NCBI GenBank assembly: GCA_944324555.1
Contig: CALUWU010000003.1
Coordinates: forward strand, 1-39,848
Source of the DNA: an uncultured Desulfovibrio sp.
Lineage (GTDB): Bacteria > Desulfobacterota > Desulfovibrionia > Desulfovibrionales > Desulfovibrionaceae
Length of the DNA: 39,848 bases
Direction of reading: 5' to 3'
The position numbers were made by a program, and so were the translations under genes. Shown here in pieces: positions 8,515-15,826 of this stretch (the first letter of the stretch is position 1; the number at the start of each line of letters is the position of its first letter). The notes beneath the pieces are model-generated. The model ran no database searches. It had not been told where the DNA came from and worked only from the letters and a program-made list of their open reading frames with translations.

Positions 8515-9174
8515 GTGGGAAAAAATGCCTTTGAACAGGCGCGCGCGGAAGCGCTGGAACAGCTTTGCGCCGCTCTGGACTTGCCCGAGCCCGACGACGA
8601 GCAGATGGAGCGCCTGGCCGATTTCTTCAACGAGGCCGGAATGCTGCGGCATACGCCCCGCAGCGGCTACGCCTTTCTTGGCAGCGGCGCGGAAAACGTC
8701 GCGGAGCATTCCTTTCGCACGGCCGTCATGGGCTACGCCCTCGCCCGTCTGGCCGGCGCCGATCCCGCCCGGACGACCCTGCTGTGCCTGTTCCATGATC
8801 TGCACGAGGCCCGCACCGGCGATTTTAATTACGTCAATCACCGCTATGACTCCTGCCGCGCCCGGGATGCCCTCGACGACGCCGTCAGGGGCACCGGTCT
8901 GGAAGACGACATGACCTCCTTCTGGACGGAATGGACGGAAAGCCGCAGCCCGGAAGCCGCCCTTGCCCACGACGCCGATCAGCTCGATCTGATATTCAAT
9001 CTCAAGGCGGAACTGGACAAGGGCAACGCCTTTGCCCTTGAATGGCTGGAAAGCGCCGTGCGCCGTCTGACAACGCCTCAGGCGCGGCTTGCGGCCGCGG
9101 CCGCCCTGCGCGCCGACCATAACCGCTGGTGGTACGGCCGCGTGGAAAAGAGCTGGTGGATTCACAGGAAATAA
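8515..9174 (+). CDS. HD-domain hydrolase, YfbR/HDDC2-like (putative 5'-nucleotidase)
   Basis: This 219-residue soluble protein contains an HD metal-dependent phosphohydrolase core: VAEHSFRTAVMGY supplies the first histidine, LCLFHDLHEARTGD the HD pair, and AHDADQLDL the late aspartate. This spacing matches YfbR/HDDC2 proteins, which dephosphorylate deoxynucleoside monophosphates. The start is GTG at 8515, six bases behind GAGGAG. It lies 189 bases after mqnA; that gap contains only GC-rich inverted repeats. Whether it has any role in the nucleoside chemistry of the futalosine pathway is only suggested by position. Nucleotide clean-up is the conservative reading. Confidence 0.82.
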   Translation: MGKNAFEQARAEALEQLCAALDLPEPDDEQMERLADFFNEAGMLRHTPRSGYAFLGSGAENVAEHSFRTAVMGYALARLAGADPARTTLLCLFHDLHEARTGDFNYVNHRYDSCRARDALDDAVRGTGLEDDMTSFWTEWTESRSPEAALAHDADQLDLIFNLKAELDKGNAFALEWLESAVRRLTTPQARLAAAAALRADHNRWWYGRVEKSWWIHRK

Positions 9175-9199
9175 ACGAACGCCTTCCGCCCGATATGCG

Positions 9200-9236
9200 A
9201 GGAGGGAAACGCCTGCCGGCGCTTCCCTCCTTTTTT
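9200..9236 (+). terminator. Intrinsic terminator after the HD-hydrolase gene
   Basis: AGGAGGGAA-ACGCC pairs with GGCGC-TTCCCTCCT and is followed by a run of six T (9231-9236). It lies 26 bases past the HD gene stop and would separate it from the convergent sigma-54 regulator gene. Confidence 0.85.
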
Positions 9237-9269
9237 CATGGCTGAAGCCGTGCGGCGGGGAAAGGGCGG

Positions 9270-10640
9270 CTATTCCAGCCCGTACTTTCGCAGCTTGTTG
9301 TGAAGCGTGGCGCGAGTGATGCCGAGGCGGCGGGCCGCCTCGCTCTTGTTGTCTCCGGTCTGGTGGAGCGTGTCGAGAATGGCGCGGCGTTCCAGCTCGT
9401 CGAGAGACAACCCGGCCAGGGAGCCGGAGGCGCTTTCGTCGACGGAAGGGGCGGGGGCTTCCTCTTCGGCGTCGGCGACGCTCAGGGGCAGTTCCCGGCC
9501 GGTGATGAGATCGCCGGTGCAGAGAATGACGGCCCGCTCCACGGCGTTTTCCAGCTCGCGGACGTTGCCGGGCCAGGAATAGCGCAGCATGGCGTCCAGC
9601 GCCTGCGGGGCAAAGCCCTTGATGGTCTTGCGATTGCGCTCGGCGTAGCGCTGGAGGAAATGGGCGGCGAGCAGGGGAATGTCTTCGGCCCGGGCGCGCA
9701 GCGGCGGCACTTCGATGCTGATGACGTTGAGGCGGAAATAGAGATCCTCGCGGAAACGGCGCTGATCCACTTCTTCGCGCAGATTGCGGTTCGTGGCGGC
9801 GATGACGCGGACGCTGACATGGATGGGCGTGTCGGAGCCGACGCGCTGCACCTCGCCCTGCTGGAGGGCGCGCAGCAGCTTGGCCTGGAGCGGCAGGGGC
9901 ATTTCGCCGATCTCGTCCAGAAAGAGCGTGCCGCCGTCGGCCTGAACAAAGCGCCCGTCCCGGCGCTTGTCCGCGCCGGTGAAGGAACCGCGCTCATGCC
10001 CGAAAAGCTCGGATTCGAGCAGGTTTTCCGCCAGAGCGGCGCAGTTGACCACGACCAGCGGTTTCTGCGCGCGCTCGCTGCCCTCATGAATGGCGCGGGC
10101 GACAAGCTCCTTGCCGGTGCCGCTTTCGCCCGTAACCAGCACGGTGGCTTCCGTCGGGGCCACCGTGGCGATGAAGCCGCGCATGTCGTCGATGGCCTTG
10201 CTGCGGCCAAGGATGGCCGGCCCCGCGGCGGCTTCGGAGAGCTGGCGGCGCAGTTCGCGGTTTTCCACGCTGAGACGCGAATGCTCGACGGCCTGCTGAA
10301 GGGTGTGGCGCAGGGCCTCGAAGTCCAGCGGCTTGATAAGATAGTCGTAGGCGCCGAGGCGCAGGGCTTCCACTGCGGTTTCCACGGAGGAATAGGCCGT
10401 CATCAGGATGACGGGCAGGGCCGGATTATAGGCCAGAATGCCCTTGAGAGCGTCGATGCCGCTGGTTCTGGCCATGCGGACGTCGGTAAGGACGACGTCG
10501 TAGGCCTTGTCGTGGACGGCGGCGACGGCGTCGCTGCCGTCCGAGGCTTCATCCACGGCATAGCCCCAGGATTGCAGCATCATGCGCAGCATGCCGCGAT
10601 GGGCGTCGTCGTCGTCGACCACGAGGATGGAGGTATTCAC
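9270..10640 (-). CDS. Sigma-54-dependent response regulator, ZraR/NtrC type
   Basis: The 456-residue protein has three domains in the standard order. A receiver covers residues 1-120, with phosphoacceptor D53, T81 and K103. An AAA+ domain covers about 140-380, with Walker A GESGTGKE at 161-168, a GSFTGA loop (the sigma-54 contact, normally GAFTGA) and Walker B GGTLFLDEIGEM. A Fis-type helix-turn-helix lies at the C-terminus (NKSEAARRLGITRATLHNKL). The start is a GTG at 10640 that overlaps the kinase stop (GTGA), with AAAGGAA upstream, so the pair is translationally coupled. It should activate sigma-54 promoters, the likeliest being those in front of the two neighbouring ZraP-like genes. The GAFTGA-to-GSFTGA change is tolerated in some activators. 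Confidence 0.93.
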   Translation of the reverse strand: MNTSILVVDDDDAHRGMLRMMLQSWGYAVDEASDGSDAVAAVHDKAYDVVLTDVRMARTSGIDALKGILAYNPALPVILMTAYSSVETAVEALRLGAYDYLIKPLDFEALRHTLQQAVEHSRLSVENRELRRQLSEAAAGPAILGRSKAIDDMRGFIATVAPTEATVLVTGESGTGKELVARAIHEGSERAQKPLVVVNCAALAENLLESELFGHERGSFTGADKRRDGRFVQADGGTLFLDEIGEMPLPLQAKLLRALQQGEVQRVGSDTPIHVSVRVIAATNRNLREEVDQRRFREDLYFRLNVISIEVPPLRARAEDIPLLAAHFLQRYAERNRKTIKGFAPQALDAMLRYSWPGNVRELENAVERAVILCTGDLITGRELPLSVADAEEEAPAPSVDESASGSLAGLSLDELERRAILDTLHQTGDNKSEAARRLGITRATLHNKLRKYGLE

Positions 10641-12154
10641 GCGGGGTTCCTTTCCGTTGCGGGGGAGGCTTTTCTGGGCCGGGTCGGCAGCCAGAGCGTG
10701 AAGCGCGTGCCGGAGGCTCCGGCGGCGCCGGCGCCGGCGGGCGTGGAGGTCACGTCGATGTCGCCGCCCAGGGCTTCCATGATCTTGTGCGCCGTGGCGA
10801 GACCAAGCCCGGTGCCGTGCCCCTTGGTGGTGAAGTAGGGATCGAAAATGTGACGCAGATGTTCGGGGGAAATACCCTTTCCGTTGTCTTCGACGGCGAG
10901 GGCCAGCCAGAGCCGCGTCTTGCCGTCGGTCGGGGCCTGGCCCGATCCGGCGGGAACGGGGCGGGCGGCAAGGCGGAGCTCGCCGCCGTCGGGCATGGCG
11001 TCCAGCGCGTTGAGACAGATGTTGAGCAGGGCCTGCCCGAGGCGGTCGGGATCGATCCACGCGGGCGGCAGGCTGCGGGGGACGTCGCAGAGAATGCGGA
11101 CCTTGCGTTTTTCGGCGTCCTGCCTGATCAGGCGCTGGACGTGATCGGCCACGTCGGCCAGCACGGCGGCGCGGGGGCGCACGTCGCTGGGGCGGGAAAG
11201 GCCGATGAGATCGGTGATGACACGGTTCAGGCGTTCCACCTCGCGCACCATGACCTCGGCGGCCTTGCGGTCGTCGCTGCCCTCGGCGAAGCGCTGGCCG
11301 AAGTAGGTGGCGTAGCCCTTGATGGAGCTGAGAGGGTTGCGGATCTCATGAGCGACGCCCGCGGCCAGCGTGCCCACCGCGGCGAGCTTTTCCTTGCGGC
11401 GCACTTCCTCTTCCAGCCTGCGGACCTGCCCCTCGGCGCGACGCTGGCGCTGACGGGACTGGCGGGCGCGCTGCGCGTAATAGAGGGCCACGAGGATGGC
11501 GAGACCGACCAGAAGCATGACCCCCGCCAGCATGACCACATAATCGCGATCCTGCCGCCGGGTGATGTCGAAGGGGGAAATGTCGAGCCCGAGGAAGATG
11601 GCCGGCGCGGGCAGGCCGGAGGCCGCAAGGCTCGGGCTGGGCATGAAGGCCCGGTAGACGACGAAGGCGCGCCGTCCCTCCATGGCCATGATGCCCCACT
11701 GCGCCTCGATGCCGGGAGCGAGGGCCCGCAGGCGTTCCACGCTGATTTCCTCGCCGTCGATCGTGAGTATTTCGCCGAGGCGATCCGGGTTGCTGTGGGC
11801 CACGATGGTGCCGTCGGGCATGGCGACGGCAATGAACTGTATGTCGCGGCTGACGGTCATCTCCTCCAGCAGCACCTGCAGGCGCACGCCGGCCTCGCTC
11901 CGCATGCTGGTTCGCAGGATGCTTTCAAAGGCCATGATGAGCGAGCTGCCCTTTTCCGCCAGCAGGCGGGCCATGGCGGTATCGTTGCGTTCAATGGAGA
12001 AGATGGCGAGGGCCGTCACCATGAAGATGAGCACGAACGCCGCGCCGCCGAGCAGCAGACCCACGGGAGCGGAAGAGGCTTCGACCGGGGGGCGGCGGGG
12101 CGGCGGCGCGGGCGCGGCGCGAAAGAGAGAGCGCAGTCTGGCGAAAAGGGACAT
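10637..12154 (-). CDS. Membrane sensor histidine kinase, ZraS-like
   Basis: The 505-residue kinase has a first membrane helix at 32-54, an extracytoplasmic sensor region of about 150 residues and a second helix at 206-228. A HisKA domain follows with H269 (VAHEIRNPLSS), then a HATPase domain with N382, DNGKG at 423-427 and GHGTGLGL. Such kinases (ZraS/HydH) sense envelope or metal stress and phosphorylate the coupled NtrC-type regulator. The ATG at 12154 is chosen because it starts a short basic leader just before the first helix; no good ribosome-binding site precedes it or the ATGs at 12208, 12235 and 12301, so the start is uncertain. It is divergent from a ZraP-like gene, the same arrangement as zraP/zraSR in enterobacteria. 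Confidence 0.92.
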   Translation of the reverse strand: MSLFARLRSLFRAAPAPPPRRPPVEASSAPVGLLLGGAAFVLIFMVTALAIFSIERNDTAMARLLAEKGSSLIMAFESILRTSMRSEAGVRLQVLLEEMTVSRDIQFIAVAMPDGTIVAHSNPDRLGEILTIDGEEISVERLRALAPGIEAQWGIMAMEGRRAFVVYRAFMPSPSLAASGLPAPAIFLGLDISPFDITRRQDRDYVVMLAGVMLLVGLAILVALYYAQRARQSRQRQRRAEGQVRRLEEEVRRKEKLAAVGTLAAGVAHEIRNPLSSIKGYATYFGQRFAEGSDDRKAAEVMVREVERLNRVITDLIGLSRPSDVRPRAAVLADVADHVQRLIRQDAEKRKVRILCDVPRSLPPAWIDPDRLGQALLNICLNALDAMPDGGELRLAARPVPAGSGQAPTDGKTRLWLALAVEDNGKGISPEHLRHIFDPYFTTKGHGTGLGLATAHKIMEALGGDIDVTSTPAGAGAAGASGTRFTLWLPTRPRKASPATERNPA

Positions 12155-12202
12155 GGACGCAGCATAACGCGCTTTGCCGGCGCTGTCATCTTGTTGACGT
12201 GA

Positions 12203-12220
12203 CGGCATGTTTTTTGCTTT
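12203..12220 (+). promoter_or_regulatory. Sigma-54 (-24/-12) promoter for the first ZraP-like gene
   Basis: CGGCATGTTTTTTGCTTT fits the consensus TGGCAYGN4TTGCWTT with one change in the conserved part. The invariant GG is at 12204-12205 and GC at 12216-12217, exactly the required spacing. The predicted start near 12229 leaves a 65-70 base leader before the gene. It lies in the 140-base gap shared with the divergent kinase gene. Confidence 0.75.
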
Positions 12221-12293
12221 AACAAAATTAAGCATCCTTGCCGCGTCGCGCAGCGGCGCGCGCTTTCTGTTTGTCGCCAAAACATTTTCGGAT

Positions 12294-12734
12294 ATGCCCA
12301 TGACGAGAGCCTACAAGATTGTTGCGTTCATGGTCGCCCTGTATTTTGCCGCCGCCATTTCCCTGGCGCACGCGCAGGGCGGGCATGGAAGGCGCCTGGC
12401 CCTGGAAGGGCCGCGCACGGAACGCTGGCTGGCCGGGTTGTCGCCCGAACTGCGGCAGAAGGCCCGCGTGATTCTGGAAGAAGAGCGCCCTCGGATACAG
12501 AACCTGCATTATCAAATTTATTGTAAAATGCAGGAATTAGAAGGTCTTAACTACGATAACGACATCCGCCCGGACGCGCTTCCCCGTCTCGGGTGGGAAT
12601 TGCAGAAATTGCGAGATCAGTTGCACGCCGCCTATCAGCATATCCACGAACGCATGCGACGAGAACTGGGCGTGGACTTCGTGCGCCCCGGTCGCCGGGG
12701 GTGTCGGAGCATATCGCAATTTGATCATATGTAG
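12294..12734 (+). CDS. ZraP/CpxP-like small periplasmic protein (first copy)
   Basis: The 146-residue product (144 if the second ATG at 12300 is used) has a signal peptide (MVALYFAAAISLAHAQ, cleavage probably after AHA). A helical domain follows, starting GLSPELRQKARVILEEE, the LTxxQ-type motif of CpxP/Spy/ZraP proteins, then a second long helix (LGWELQKLRDQLHAAYQHIHERM). Such proteins are periplasmic zinc-binding chaperones that damp the matching sensor kinase. The gene is divergent from the ZraSR-like pair and has its own sigma-54 promoter, which supports the call. No Shine-Dalgarno sequence is visible before either ATG. A patch around 12505-12560 is unusually AT-rich with TTA and AAT/ATT codons, unlike its neighbours. 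Two cysteines lie in the mature part. Confidence 0.75.
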   Translation: MPMTRAYKIVAFMVALYFAAAISLAHAQGGHGRRLALEGPRTERWLAGLSPELRQKARVILEEERPRIQNLHYQIYCKMQELEGLNYDNDIRPDALPRLGWELQKLRDQLHAAYQHIHERMRRELGVDFVRPGRRGCRSISQFDHM

Positions 12735-12827
12735 CGGATTTCATATCCGCAGCCCGGCCCGATTCGGCCGTCGCGAAGGCGGCGGAACGAATCGGGCCAG
12801 AAAAAACCGCCATGTGCGGTTTTTTTG
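12734..12827 (+). terminator. Three successive hairpins ending in an intrinsic terminator
   Basis: GCGGAT/ATCCGC (12734-12750) overlaps the stop codon. GGCCCGATTCG at 12756-12766 pairs with CGAATCGGGCC at 12788-12798. The final AAAAAACCGC/GCGGTTTTTT hairpin (12801-12826) is a classic bidirectional terminator with T runs on both strands. Confidence 0.85.
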
Positions 12828-12844
12828 TTTTTGGGAGGGAACGT

Positions 12845-12880
12845 GTGCAAAAAACATGCACCTGTTCAAAAAATGAACAG
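12845..12880. promoter_or_regulatory. Tandem A-rich palindromes, candidate activator sites
   Basis: GTGCA-N7-TGCAC (12845-12861) is followed at once by CTGTTC-N7-GAACAG (12862-12880). Both have a seven-base A-rich spacer and their centres are 18 bases apart. They lie about 120-150 bases upstream of the -24 box, the usual place for NtrC-family enhancer sites. Confidence 0.5.
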
Positions 12881-12996
12881 AATGCCGGGCGGACTGTCCA
12901 AAAATTTTTCAGCCGGCGGGCCTTCCGGGGCCGGCCGTGATGCGGGGCAGGGGAGATAAGTTGGTATCACTGCGATATTGCATGCAAATACGTTTT

Positions 12997-13012
12997 TGGC
13001 ACGCTACGTGCT
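12997..13012 (+). promoter_or_regulatory. Sigma-54 (-24/-12) promoter for the second ZraP-like gene
   Basis: TGGCACGCTACGTGCT matches TGGCACGN4TTGCW with one mismatch in the -12 element. GG at 12998-12999 and GC at 13010-13011 have the exact spacing. The start would be near 13023, about 95 bases before the gene. Confidence 0.75.
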
Positions 13013-13116
13013 ACTAAGCGGGCATGGAACGACGGAATGTGTTCCGGGTCGCGGAGCGCGAACAAGGCTCCGCGCCGATACAGCAAAAATATATTCCAGA
13101 TTCAAGGAGCATTCAG

Positions 13117-13644
13117 ATGAAGCCTTCCCGCATTGTTTTGCCTGTTCTTTTCGCCGCCGCCCTCGTGGGCGGAACCCTTGCAAGCAACGTCGAGGCCCGT
13201 CCGCATCACGGCATGGGCATGGGTATGGGCATGGGAATGGGCTGCGGCGCTTATGACGACGGCGATTACGGCTACGGCTGCTACGGCGGCTATCGCGGGC
13301 ACTGGGACGGATACGGCTACGGCCGCGGCCTGAGCCCGGAACAGCGGGCCAAGTACAGCGCCCTGATTGACGAGTTCGCCCCCAAGATGCGCCCCATTCG
13401 CGATCAGATTTTCGTGAAGCGTCAGGAACTGTCCGCGCTGCGGAACGCGGCCAACCCCGATGTGAAGGCCGTGCGCAGCACGGCGGAAGAGCTGGTGAAG
13501 CTGCAGGATCAGATGGCCGATCTGCATAACGAGCTTGGCCGCCGCCTTGAAAAGGAAGTGGGCGCGCCGCAGTGGCGCGACCGGGACCGTCCCGACCCCC
13601 AGGACGACCGCCCCATGCCTCCCCGCGGCTACCGTCACTACTAG
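13117..13644 (+). CDS. ZraP-like periplasmic metal-responsive protein (second copy)
   Basis: The 175-residue product starts with a signal peptide (IVLPVLFAAALVGGTLAS). The mature N-terminus is HHGMGMGMGMGMGCG, followed by a Tyr/Gly/Asp-rich stretch. A conserved helical core begins GLSPEQRAKYSALIDEF and continues through VKRQELSALR and VKLQDQMADLHNELG, ending in a proline/arginine-rich tail. The His-His-Gly-Met start followed by a ZraP core resembles zinc-binding ZraP; the Met run would also suit copper. The ATG at 13117 has CAAGGAG upstream at good spacing. It should be secreted and act with the first copy as a periplasmic chaperone and feedback inhibitor of the kinase. It has its own sigma-54 promoter. 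Confidence 0.82.
   Translation: MKPSRIVLPVLFAAALVGGTLASNVEARPHHGMGMGMGMGMGCGAYDDGDYGYGCYGGYRGHWDGYGYGRGLSPEQRAKYSALIDEFAPKMRPIRDQIFVKRQELSALRNAANPDVKAVRSTAEELVKLQDQMADLHNELGRRLEKEVGAPQWRDRDRPDPQDDRPMPPRGYRHY
13210..13242 (+). repeat. Tandem hexanucleotide repeat encoding Gly-Met
   Basis: Five near-identical GGCATG units (GGCATG, GGCATG, GGTATG, GGCATG, GGAATG) encode the Gly-Met run of the second ZraP-like protein. Unit gain or loss would change Met number without shifting the frame. Confidence 0.85.
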
Positions 13645-14040
13645 GCTGACGGCGATCCGGAGCGTTTCCCTTCCGCGCGGCGGCGGCAGACCCGTTGCGG
13701 CCGCCGCGCGACATCCCGCTGCAACGCCATAGCGAGCGTCCTCCAAAGGCGAAGCTGTCCGCCCCGTTCTGGGGCGGAGCATATATACCCGGCGACTGTG
13801 CTTGTCCCTCGACAGACGTCGGCGTTTCTCCCAATCTCCTCCTGATTTTTCATCCTCAACCCTGAACCTCCTCCTTCTCCAGAGACGGCCGCCGGCTCCC
13901 CCCGGCGGCCGTCTTGTCGTTGGCGGACAGGCGGACGCGCGGCGGCGACTTCCCGTTCGGGACTTTGGCGGCGATCGGAGTTTTTTTGGGTATCCTGCGC
14001 TTTTTTATTGCAAAAACCTGTTCCATGACATAAAATATGT
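13645..14040. other. Convergent intergenic region with GC-rich hairpins (no gene)
   Basis: This gap of 396 bases contains CGCGCGGCGG/CCGCCGCGCG (13674-13710), CCGCCCC/GGGGCGG near 13760-13778 and GACGGCCGCCGG/CCGGCGGCCGTC (13884-13913, followed by TTGTCGTT). The second and third could stop transcription from the left. An AT-rich stretch follows up to the stop of the radical SAM gene. No plausible gene was seen. Confidence 0.6.
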
Positions 14041-15144
14041 TTATATTTCCCCTTTCCTGCCGGAAAAGGGCGCTACAGCTTCGCCCGGTGGGGAAGCCGC
14101 CTCGATACGGAGCGTATTTTCTGAAATCCATACGGGTTCCGCATGCAGTCCCAGCGCGGCCCACGCGGGACGCAGTTCGCCGCGGGAGCCCCAGAAAAAC
14201 CCCTGGCAGCGCCGGGGGACTTCCAGCCGGACGAGTTCTTTCGGGTTCCCGGCGGCAAGCGCGCGCCGTACGCGCAGCAGCAGCGCGCGCGCCATGACGC
14301 GCGCGCCGAGCGCCGGGTCCCAGGGGCCGGCGAGCAGGGCGGCGCGCAGCTCGTTCTCGGGGGCAAGCCCCATGCGGATGACGGGCAGGCGGGCGTGAAG
14401 CGCCATGAGCCAGGCTTCGGCAAGCGTGTCGAGCGTCTGGTCGAGGGGCCAGGGGCGATACTCGCCCCGCCGCCAGAGGTCCGCCAGCTCGGCGCCTTCC
14501 ACGACGAGGCAGGGATAGAAGCGGACGGCGTGCGCCGGAACGGCGACGGGCTGTTCGCAGAGCAGACGGACGTCCCGCAGGAATATTTCTGGCGTTACGC
14601 CCGGCATGCCCGGCATGAGCTGCACGCCGAGCCGCAGACCCGCCGCGAGCACGGCGTCGGTCGCGGCGCGGGCGACGCCGCCGTCGTAGCCGCGCCGCGC
14701 GGCGGCGAGGGCCGCGTCGTGAAAACTCTGAACGCCCAGCTCCACCATGTCGCAGCCGGCGTCCCGCAGCAGCGACAGGCGGCGGCTGTCCACGGCGTCG
14801 GGCCGGGTGGAGCAGCGGAAGGCGGTAACAAGCCCCTCCTCCCGCGCCCGCTCGAAAAAGTCCAGGCAGGCATGCAGCGCGGCGGGGGGCTGGGCGGTGA
14901 AGGTGCCGCCGTAAAAGGCCAGCTCCGCCGGAGGCAATCCCCTTGCCTTGCGTTGCAGGAGGTGCGCGCGCGTCGACTTGAGGGTGAGGTCAAGCGGCGC
15001 CGGGCCCCGTCCTGTCTGGATGTGCTGCGCGCAGAAGACGCAGCGGACGGGGCAGCCCGCATAGGGCAGGAAGACGGGAACCACCGGGCGCAGCGTCGCG
15101 CGCGCCGGCGGGGGCCAGGGCAGGGTGAAAAGAATATTCGTCAT
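14041..15144 (-). CDS. Elp3-like radical SAM protein of unknown substrate
   Basis: This 367-residue protein has the cluster motif GCPVRCVFCAQ (C-x3-C-x2-C), then ELAFYGGTFTA, the GGTFT/GGEPT-type SAM-binding motif of Elp3/MiaB-like radical SAM proteins. Later it has ELGVQSFHDAAL and LMPGMPG, typical of the Elp3 superfamily barrel. It lacks the GNAT acetyltransferase domain of true Elp3. It belongs to a group of short bacterial Elp3-like proteins whose substrate I cannot name. I use the ATG at 15144 because the SAM motif then falls at the usual distance; no good ribosome-binding site is visible, and the frame is open back to 15237. It is divergent from the HU/IHF gene. Confidence 0.8.
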   Translation of the reverse strand: MTNILFTLPWPPPARATLRPVVPVFLPYAGCPVRCVFCAQHIQTGRGPAPLDLTLKSTRAHLLQRKARGLPPAELAFYGGTFTAQPPAALHACLDFFERAREEGLVTAFRCSTRPDAVDSRRLSLLRDAGCDMVELGVQSFHDAALAAARRGYDGGVARAATDAVLAAGLRLGVQLMPGMPGVTPEIFLRDVRLLCEQPVAVPAHAVRFYPCLVVEGAELADLWRRGEYRPWPLDQTLDTLAEAWLMALHARLPVIRMGLAPENELRAALLAGPWDPALGARVMARALLLRVRRALAAGNPKELVRLEVPRRCQGFFWGSRGELRPAWAALGLHAEPVWISENTLRIEAASPPGEAVAPFSGRKGEI

Positions 15145-15305
15145 GGATAGGGAAAGTGCCGCTTCGCAGGAAGGGCACGGCTGTGCAGCCAGGGTGGCTC
15201 CGAAAGGGAAATGCCTTGCCCCGCCAATAGGCTGCATGGTAATGGATTGTTACGGTCTGACCGTGGGGAGCGACGGTCTGCAAGCGATTGTAAGGAATGG
15301 TCGTC

Positions 15306-15593
15306 ATGAAGAAAACCCTCACCAAGGCCGACATTGTCGAGCGTATTTACGAAAGCACGGACAAGAACCGTGTGGACGTGAAAAATACGGTCGAGAAGCT
15401 GCTCGAGATCATGAAGGACGCAATCAAGAAGGACTGCGCCCTCCTGATCAGCGGCTTCGGCAAGTTCGAGTCTTACGACAAGAAATCCCGCAAGGGACGC
15501 AATCCGCAAACGGACGAGGCCATTACCCTGCCTCCCCGCAAGGTGGTCGTCTTTCGTTTGTCGCGCAAGTTCCGTTCCGAGCTGAATCCGTAG
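15306..15593 (+). CDS. HU/IHF family DNA-binding protein
   Basis: The 95-residue protein has the whole HU/IHF fold: LTKADIVERIYE in helix 1, the GFGKFESYDKKSRKGRNPQT segment with the arm-forming GRNP motif, and VVFRLSRKFRSELN at the end. The GRNPQT segment and overall shape resemble IHF-alpha slightly more than HU, but one member alone does not settle this. Two ATGs compete: AAGGA touches the one at 15297 directly, while it stands nine bases from the one at 15306, so the latter is chosen. It would bend DNA as a nucleoid protein and could assist sigma-54 promoters, including those in this window. Confidence 0.92.
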   Translation: MKKTLTKADIVERIYESTDKNRVDVKNTVEKLLEIMKDAIKKDCALLISGFGKFESYDKKSRKGRNPQTDEAITLPPRKVVVFRLSRKFRSELNP

Positions 15594-15826
15594 TCCGACC
15601 GGGGGAAACCGCCTGCGGAAGAGGGTCCGCCGTCATGGCGCGCCGCAGGGCGGTTCCCCGCCGGCCGAAATGCGGAAACCCTTGACGACGAACGGAGGCG
15701 CGCGTGGCGCGCCGCATCAGGCATGCGGCGGCAGCGCGCCTCTTGTTCTGCCGGAAGGAACAGCCCGAAGGACATGCGCCTGCGTCCGGCGGACGTGTCG
15801 CGTCCGGGAGGCGTGCCAGAAAAACC

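Larger units (their letters stand above)
12735..13116. other. Intergenic control region between the two ZraP-like genes (no gene)
   Basis: This 382-base gap holds the terminator cluster of the first gene, two tandem palindromes (12845-12880), a TTGCATGCAA palindrome near 12978 and a sigma-54 promoter (12997-13012). The predicted leader of the second ZraP-like gene follows, with GGAAC-N10-GTTCC and CGGAGC/GCTCCG inverted repeats. No open frame with a credible start was found. Confidence 0.7.

Noticed and set aside
9300-10838. Plus-strand open frame opposite the response regulator and kinase
   Set aside because: The regulator and kinase on the minus strand have every expected catalytic motif; the opposite frame has none.
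12844-12861. Antisense -24/-12 promoter at the inverted 13-mer
   Set aside because: The -25 G is T, breaking the conserved GG, and no gene lies downstream on the minus strand except antisense to the first ZraP-like gene.
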